DNA of 44,818 nucleotides, taken from the NCBI GenBank assembly GCA_003138365.1, contig PLFY01000008.1, positions 6,034 through 50,851 of the forward strand. Direction: 5' to 3'. The notes beneath the pieces are model-generated. The model saw only the letters and a program-made list of their open reading frames with translations, had not been told where the DNA came from and did not search any database. A program made the position numbers and the translations under genes. This stretch comes from Acidobacteriaceae bacterium. Lineage in GTDB: Bacteria > Acidobacteriota > Terriglobia > Terriglobales > Acidobacteriaceae. This document shows positions 43,863 through 44,818 of this stretch, piece by piece (within the stretch, counting starts at the first letter, position 1; each line of letters starts with the position of its first letter).

Positions 43863-44212
43863 TTACATGCCGATACCGAATCCCTGACCAATCTCTCGCT
43901 CGTGGGCGGGTTGTAGCTCAATGGATTGCTCGATGGCGTTAGAGATAGGGGCCTGTTGGATCGCTGGCGTATGAGACACGTCGCGGCTATCTGCGCGTCG
44001 TGCGCGCCACGCGAGACGGCAACGTAGGCCATGCGACTGTTGAGCAAGTCCTTGGCGCCCAGTTCGGTATCCACGTGGATTAGGACGCGGTTGGCGGTCT
44101 GGCCTTGGCTGGAGTGACTGGTGACAGCGTAGCCGTAATCGAGGTGCATGTGGCTGTTTGGATCGAGTTCGACGGCGCGGCCATTGTGATTGGTTGCCAG
44201 TCGACTGAAGTC
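43863..44212 (-). pseudogene. C-terminal remnant of a MobF-type conjugative relaxase
   Basis: The minus strand reads NGRAVELDPN, then HLDYGYAVTSHSSQGQTANR, VDTELGAKDLLNSRMAYVAV and SRGAHDAQI. This is the last helicase motif region of TrwC/TraI/TraA relaxases. A TAA stands just before this piece (44213-44215). After AHDAQ the frame shifts, and the usual tail continues one frame over (AIEQSIELQPAHE, REIGQGFGIGM, stop at 43863). The relaxase and most of the helicase, normally about 1000 residues, are missing. It marks a former conjugative plasmid or integrative element at the right flank. Confidence 0.75.
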
Positions 44213-44549
44213 TTATGGCCCAGTCGGATTTAAAGTAATCGCATTTGATCGGCGTTTGCCCAGGATCTATTCTGCCGAGCGTTCCCTGTATCGGCGTCTG
44301 GCATCCTACGACCCACATATTCCGCACACAGATTCTCGTTAACCTCGCCGCTACAACAACGAAATTCGCGCTGACTGCCGAATCGGACACACATCAAGGG
44401 AATCAGTACTCGCTACCATCTCGACCGGGGTTGCGTTTACAGAAGGAGCGCTTGCCGGTCGATTCCGGCGGAGCCACTGCCAGCAAACAAGTGCGCGGTC
44501 AACCAGTTGGCGAGTATTCTCGGGCGATGCTGCCGTTCATCGATCCGGT
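44213..44549. other. Degenerate stretch between relaxase fragments
   Basis: No frame shows a recognisable product. A short minus-strand piece (GTLGRIDPGQTPIKCDYF, about 44280-44235) may be a further worn part of the relaxase helicase domain in a third frame. An open plus-strand frame of 125 codons (44245-44622) has no motif and crosses the better-supported minus-strand fragment. Confidence 0.35.
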
Positions 44550-44807
44550 TCACAGACCCAGGCCGAGGTCGGTGGTATCTCTGCTGCCGGACTGCGCTTG
44601 GGCGTTGTCGCCCACTGAGTGAGTCAAGGCGTGGCTCGCTTGCTCAAGGGCGGTCTCCCGCGAAATAGGCTGCGCCTGCCGGTCGTAGAACTGGCCATGC
44701 GGGTCGATGTGCAGCCAACTTCCCGCATGGCTGTGCTGGTAGCTCTGGACCTCGCCGTTTTCGCGCTTCCACTCGTAGTCTGAGGCTTCCTTTGGCGGCG
44801 CTTCCGG
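44550..44807 (-). pseudogene. Fragment of a conjugation-related protein, start missing
   Basis: An uninterrupted minus-strand frame of 85 codons between stops reads like real protein: DYEWKRENGEVQSYQHSHAG, SWLHIDPHGQFYDRQAQPI, SRETALEQASHAL. It ends in DLGLGL, reminiscent of the relaxase tail GFGIGM next to it. No ATG or GTG with a ribosome-binding site is seen, so it is a fragment. I suspect the C-terminal tail of another relaxase-like or plasmid-transfer protein, from context and tail only. Confidence 0.35.
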
Positions 44808-44818
44808 CTATTTAGTGG

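Overview
ORGANISM. The window looks like an Acidobacteriota chromosome (class Terriglobia, Acidobacteriaceae-like). This rests on family content, not on a database search: many exported glycoside hydrolases without a SusC/SusD pair, an Oar-type TonB-dependent receptor with an N-terminal carboxypeptidase-regulatory domain, a pro-kumamolisin (S53) protease with Ig-like repeats and a membrane tail, small exported proteins with an ADLTGxW-type domain, and moderately high G+C throughout.

LAYOUT. (1) 1-2188 is a worn left flank: two 25-bp tandem repeats like an IS21-family end, one unknown membrane protein, a hairpin, and a decayed alpha-L-rhamnosidase-like remnant. (2) 2189-26192 is a two-armed carbohydrate locus. 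The minus arm runs from 13828 down to 2189: CE1-like esterase, GH3, small exported protein, GH29, GH44, GH42. The plus arm runs from 14055 up: LysR regulator, two GH51, esterase, GH127, GH31, tannase-type esterase, then a truncated sialate-O-acetylesterase. (3) 26610-30658 mixes a six-bladed NHL lipoprotein, a frameshifted GH27 alpha-galactosidase fused by deletion to a GGDEF tail, a Spy/CpxP-like protein and an unknown protein. (4) 30891-37900 is secretin, ECF sigma factor, second secretin-like protein, S53 protease. (5) 38343-43493 is a CpxA/CpxR-like two-component pair, divergent from the Oar-like receptor. (6) 43494-44818 is a worn right flank with a 142-bp nested inverted-repeat element and fragments of a MobF conjugative relaxase.

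HOW THE GENES WORK TOGETHER. The carbohydrate locus holds an exported enzyme for nearly every linkage in xyloglucan: backbone (GH44, GH3), xylose (GH31), galactose (GH42), fucose (GH29), alpha- and beta-L-arabinofuranose (two GH51, GH127), plus esterases for acyl groups. Its LysR gene sits at the divergence point, beside a perfect dyad of LysR type (T-N11-A). A near copy of the dyad core lies upstream of the first GH51.

The second theme is regulatory. Three distant promoters (before the NHL lipoprotein, the Spy/CpxP-like protein and the S53 protease) carry three TTAC boxes at exact 10-bp spacing, followed at a constant 21 bp by CGTCT. Read on the other strand the boxes are GTAAM-N5-GTAAM, the form of the E. 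coli CpxR box. The same boxes, in both orientations, fill the space between the response-regulator gene and the Oar-like receptor. This looks like a locally clustered Cpx-type envelope-stress regulon, and it is the most interesting signal in the window.
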